Of a DNA stretch of 53,250 nt, positions 52,001 to 53,250 are shown piece by piece (positions within the stretch are counted from its first letter, which is position 1; every line of letters begins with the position of its first letter). This DNA is from an uncultured Eubacteriales bacterium (GTDB lineage Bacteria; Bacillota; Clostridia; Oscillospirales; Oscillospiraceae). The position numbers and the translations under genes are program-made. The notes below the pieces were generated by a model, which was not told the origin of the DNA, did not search any database, and saw only the letters and a list, made by a program, of their open reading frames with translations. The DNA lies in NCBI GenBank assembly GCA_900319275.1, contig ONNS01000008.1:1-53250 (forward strand), written 5' to 3'.

Positions 52001-53250
52001 GCACCGATCTTCACATAACCCAAATACCGTTCATACAAACCGTCATCAAGTACGGGAGGCATGCGGAAGTTGTTTCCGTCCTGGCTGATGACAAAACCGG
52101 AGAGAGGAATCTCAAAGCTCTGGTTTTGTGTCACAGTCTTTCCATTCATGGTAAGCGTTTGATGACCGTAAGTTACGGATTCGCTTGCCTCAATGTTACC
52201 CGTGGTCTGATTGATAAGGCAGCCCGTAATGTCCGTCAGCGTCCCATCCGTAGCTTCTTTTACATAACGGATTTTGGGCATGGGATAATAGAGGTAGTAT
52301 AGCTGATTACTACCCAACTCGCTGATCGTATTTCCTTCGCTGTCCTTTAGCACCAGCTCATAGACATTGTCGCTGATCTGCGCATAGGCGATGGAAACAG
52401 CGCCCATATTGTTGACGGTTATTGCGTTGTCTTCTGTCCCATTACCCCAAGCAACGGAGCCAAATGCGTAAGAACCGGTATCTCCTATGAATAAACCTTC
52501 GTGGGAAACCTGATGTGCTTCGTCTCCTTCTCCTTCTGTTGTTTCATAAGCAACTGCCGGGAGCTTTTCAAGCAGTTTCACGCTTTCGCCGAGCGTAAGA
52601 TTAAACTTATACGCTGTTTCTGTGGTGTTTCTGTATGTTCCATCCCGCTGGACGATGCCGCTGCTCGCGCCATCACCTTCCACCATGGCCACATGCACCT
52701 CAACAGGGAGAGATTTATGGGTGTTGGTGAAAGTGACATTTTTGGTGCCGCCGGAGCCGGTTGCTGTGTAGGTATATACATTCTGTCTTTCTGTGTACGC
52801 ACTTCCGTCCACATTGATGGACGTTGTAAACGCTTCCACTAATGTCTGTGTGATCACGGCAGTCTGGGCGGTCACCGTGGTTGTGGTGCTCACGGTTTGG
52901 GTGTTTTCATCCACTTTTACAGGCTCGCCGATCTGCACCGAAGAGCTGTAGAACAGGATGGAGGAATTGGCCTCGCCGTTTTTAAGAATATAGGGCCGAT
53001 TCCCAGAAGCGGTAGTATCAAAGATGGTTGCCGGCGTACTCGTCGTCTCCGTCACGACAGGATCGCCGGAATTGACCCACTTTTCACCATCCCACGTCTG
53101 CGTCTGCACAGATGTTGTGGTTGTGGTGGTCTGCGTCACAAGCAGGTTATAAGTAAACTCTGTATTCATGACAGCGCTGGTTCCCACGGTCTTCTCCTCG
53201 AACATGACAACCGTGGGCTGCTGGGTATAATAAACCACATAGAGTTGAGG
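45988..53250 (-). CDS. Giant right-handed beta-helix repeat surface protein, 5' part (start beyond the window)
   Basis: At least 2,416 residues, open to the right edge. The right-hand 600 codons carry Thr-rich strands and a Cna-B-like domain (YDLQISKTVDMSQSGEDPLF ... IKGLGRGEYTITESGNENYT). A block of about 18-20 GG(A/G)(I/V)(Y/W) repeats of about 25-27 residues follows (GGAIYAGSGNVTVSGGSM pattern), then a linker, then a second, more diverged block rich in GGGIY/GGGFxC. Each block is introduced by an (A/I)ICKxxD...TATxEMxTDYL unit, so the modules are duplicated. The fold is expected to be a long parallel beta-helix, as in surface adhesins. The frame ends at 45988 through an apparent one-base deletion. 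GC content is lower than in the neighbours, suggesting transfer. Confidence 0.85.
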   Translation of the reverse strand, partial: PQLYVVYYTQQPTVVMFEEKTVGTSAVMNTEFTYNLLVTQTTTTTTSVQTQTWDGEKWVNSGDPVVTETTSTPATIFDTTASGNRPYILKNGEANSSILFYSSSVQIGEPVKVDENTQTVSTTTTVTAQTAVITQTLVEAFTTSINVDGSAYTERQNVYTYTATGSGGTKNVTFTNTHKSLPVEVHVAMVEGDGASSGIVQRDGTYRNTTETAYKFNLTLGESVKLLEKLPAVAYETTEGEGDEAHQVSHEGLFIGDTGSYAFGSVAWGNGTEDNAITVNNMGAVSIAYAQISDNVYELVLKDSEGNTISELGSNQLYYLYYPMPKIRYVKEATDGTLTDITGCLINQTTGNIEASESVTYGHQTLTMNGKTVTQNQSFEIPLSGFVISQDGNNFRMPPVLDDGLYERYLGYVKIGAGSGTASNSSNLDVSTGLNMQLKVQNNTLQYSFDGSTWKDLPLSGTPTVYAIYSERGYDLQISKTVDMSQSGEDPLFSGASFTVIISSTGITKSSYDAEGTDSATVTATPAEGTTPGTITLTVVDGTRVRIKGLGRGEYTITESGNENYTLTARTGSIIGSTTTPMAVTGNTTVSFTLDAEKKVDLTNSPKAICKIDDHYFYTLRSMVDYVDENIATKTATAEMLTDYLMPLADTVEIPSDFNITLTTIEDPDVMDHPAVISRTADLAAVPLFSSAGNLTFTNLTLEGSSIEATAPMIRSAGNLVIGSGAIIQNCVGGGAINATAGNINVSGTIQNCSAAEGGAIYHSGNSTITLSGTGAIQNNTATSGNGGAIWLAGGMVTVSGTATITGNKAESGNGGAIFANNVVEIEIYQGGAIKTNTAKEGGAIYANATATISISETEGVTVKPALTGNMATTGNGGAIYVNGGSVSVSGGSMSGNKAENGQGGAVCSNNASITVSETAEVKNNTAKEGGAVYTVSGPATISGGSVDNNTASTGGGGAIYAGSGNVTVSGGSMTQNNATAGSGGAIYAGSGNVTVTGGSLSNNTANTDGGAVFAGSGSITVSASNSGTAPTIQGNKAESGKGGALYTNSGAVSITGTALTQNAAGTDGGAVYAGSGAVTLTNSTFGGDTTSDGNTADGNGGAVYAGSGNVTVSGGSMKNNKSTNGNGGALYAGSGTVIISGYTANDVTVYTQFTDNSAAAGKGGAVYLDSGSLTLTTVTATRNSAINGAAIFTNTGRANFSAGSYTGNVPSEGGAVGVGSKDARLVFTGDVQIKDNRLGTADDAPKSNVYLDQDDDAVINIDTLGGSAEIGIYVPDAVVPTRSVPGARFAVYTSNSNVAKITNDRYTSLTVQSDTAAKKLYWGNGVRIEVMYRASNSSGLPNGTSEARGTTVKDIGTYYPTINSEGEVALSELAADVYTKYTDVSNWFKNNKHPNAAFGGAFYFNAPDYGYDITTLIWNTTAEKWQVRTRSGQTYDLPGQIYVIYSEPAYISIENNTEEKLTVSDLKMTVNGSPISVINSGTSAGYGMVFAKNGAIRTALLPITASDLTLAAGQSVSLLIPGGQNMAYTLDGSFETTTGGSVRLRRGAETSLSEETVTVSATDGTFEQLTGTTLNAAGTYNIIFGSNKIICKVMDAEDNEHPYSKISDAIADIVATAGANRPYTLATAKTATIEMVTDYLLTASDDVNIPKGYDITLTTAAKEGATYCYNGSGDRATISRDTLNTDSMIKGWNALENNKVVTTLRLNNIIFDGKSVRGSSDGGAVATQYTNVYIDTVDFKNVYASNGGALLVMFNFDKRPDHTKDAQNTLPGTVLEVKDSDFIGCTSTTTVKSNRLGGGAIVTNAETMTLEDCDFTSCTAVDQAGAVFHRVDKDNRSWTNVTGCTFTNCSANAAGGLEIDSKTINVTNCRFEHCVAKERNGGGFNVYALNAATPTADCWVTVSDCTFNDCQLTTTNTSNGNGGGFRCNAVYTKVINSTFTNNLALYGGGFCISNGNAKKGEVYGCTFERNTANQGGGIYGKPKELIIGDGYYYLDSNQKAVSVLFEDGSYKDLSENTISDDAILGSIQSRHTEIKNCTSNNEGGGIYHDKNADNTSLTITNATISGNQTKNSAKNGGGVFTNCRTVTINGAMITDNICTSKGGGLYAYSYKSLTIADSSISRNIASSDGGGVWFDADNDTNRAKQVLTINGSSIDGNTSGASGGGIYTLAKTVNVGASETKTDYNGKAIRSSVSNNIAKTNGGGIYQSRNVDGSKLDVSCANVNGNTVTGGAGGGIYAGVRTLEITSAEISKNSATGDGGGIWFYINDTGASMALTVEGSTLDSNNSGGNGGSVYTIAKTVEVKAQTEGSAVTKSEISGSTAAKNGGGIYQNLDVEGSMLTISGAIIRNNTANGTGNNEIGGGGVYANVRNMILTNSEVSGNTAKKHGGGIYKNIEGNDYHLIVDNSKTRAAASMTNPS
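46023..46026 (-). other. Frameshift site in the giant surface-protein gene
   Basis: The minus strand reads TCTAAAACCAGGG. With five A residues instead of four it would read TCT AAA AAC CAG GGC GGC GGC, i.e. S-K-N-Q-G-G-G, restoring one uninterrupted repeat protein across the two frames. Confidence 0.75.
49560..51100 (-). repeat. Tandem coding repeats in the beta-helix block
   Basis: Degenerate units of about 75-81 bases encode the GGAIYAGSGNVTVSGGS pattern. A 29-base stretch at 50270-50298 recurs exactly at 50351-50379, a period of 81 bases (27 codons); a diverged copy lies near 49918-49950. Such identity favours slippage or recombination that changes the number of helix rungs. Confidence 0.75.

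Noticed and set aside
42299-53250. Type V autotransporter or chlamydial Pmp protein
   Set aside because: GGAIY repeats resemble Pmp proteins, but no beta-barrel ends the protein and the genome context is Gram-positive with Cna-B-like domains.

Overview
The window looks like chromosomal DNA from a GC-rich Gram-positive Clostridia, probably an Oscillospiraceae/Ruminococcaceae-type gut commensal. This is inferred from several things together: housekeeping order (plsX-rnc-radical SAM ... smc-ftsY-yhbY-nadD-rsfS-leuS-rpsU), TrmFO, a NadD-YqeK fusion, a DUF4250 protein, S21, plant-glycan enzymes, Gram-positive-type promoters and GGAGG ribosome sites, and short palindromic elements. I recognised no rRNA or tRNA gene and no CRISPR array.

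Layout. 0.2-6.4 kb is a glycan-use patch: GH2 beta-galactosidase, a secreted SGNH hydrolase and a divergent GH43 glycosidase. 6.5-8.6 kb holds mnmA, a 33-residue ORF, trxA and rpsU. 8.7-17.3 kb is a minus-strand operon in the order smc, ftsY, yhbY, nadD-yqeK, rsfS, leuS; a 208-bp array of hairpins bounded by inverted repeats sits between rsfS and leuS. 17.3-19.8 kb appears to be an insertion carrying a secreted histidine acid phosphatase. 19.8-29.3 kb is a second minus-strand run (metallopeptidase, DUF4250, SpoU methyltransferase, dprA, topA, trmFO, plsX, rnc, radical SAM). 29.4-34 kb has a diguanylate cyclase with a LacI-like sensor, pfkA, a deoxyinosine glycosylase, DUF3783 and secG.

34.1-42.1 kb is a nucleotide-sugar region: rfbBDCA for dTDP-L-rhamnose, then, beyond a MITE and an ArsC-like gene, a plus-strand module of three genes. 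These are a UDP-glucose dehydrogenase fused to an XRE helix-turn-helix, a galacturonokinase-like GHMP kinase and a nucleotidyltransferase. Two near-identical palindromes flank the promoter of the fusion gene, which suggests that the enzyme regulates its own transcription. A second MITE-like element separates the first two genes.

42.3 kb to the right edge is one giant minus-strand surface protein (more than 3,600 residues, start outside the window) built of GGAIY-type beta-helix repeats with Cna-B-like inserts. It is split into two frames by an apparent one-base loss in an A-run at 46023-46026.

The points most worth following are the self-regulating dehydrogenase/uronate-kinase module, the hairpin arrays and MITEs (one abutting the rfb promoter), the frameshifted adhesin, and the diguanylate cyclase with a sugar-binding-type sensor.
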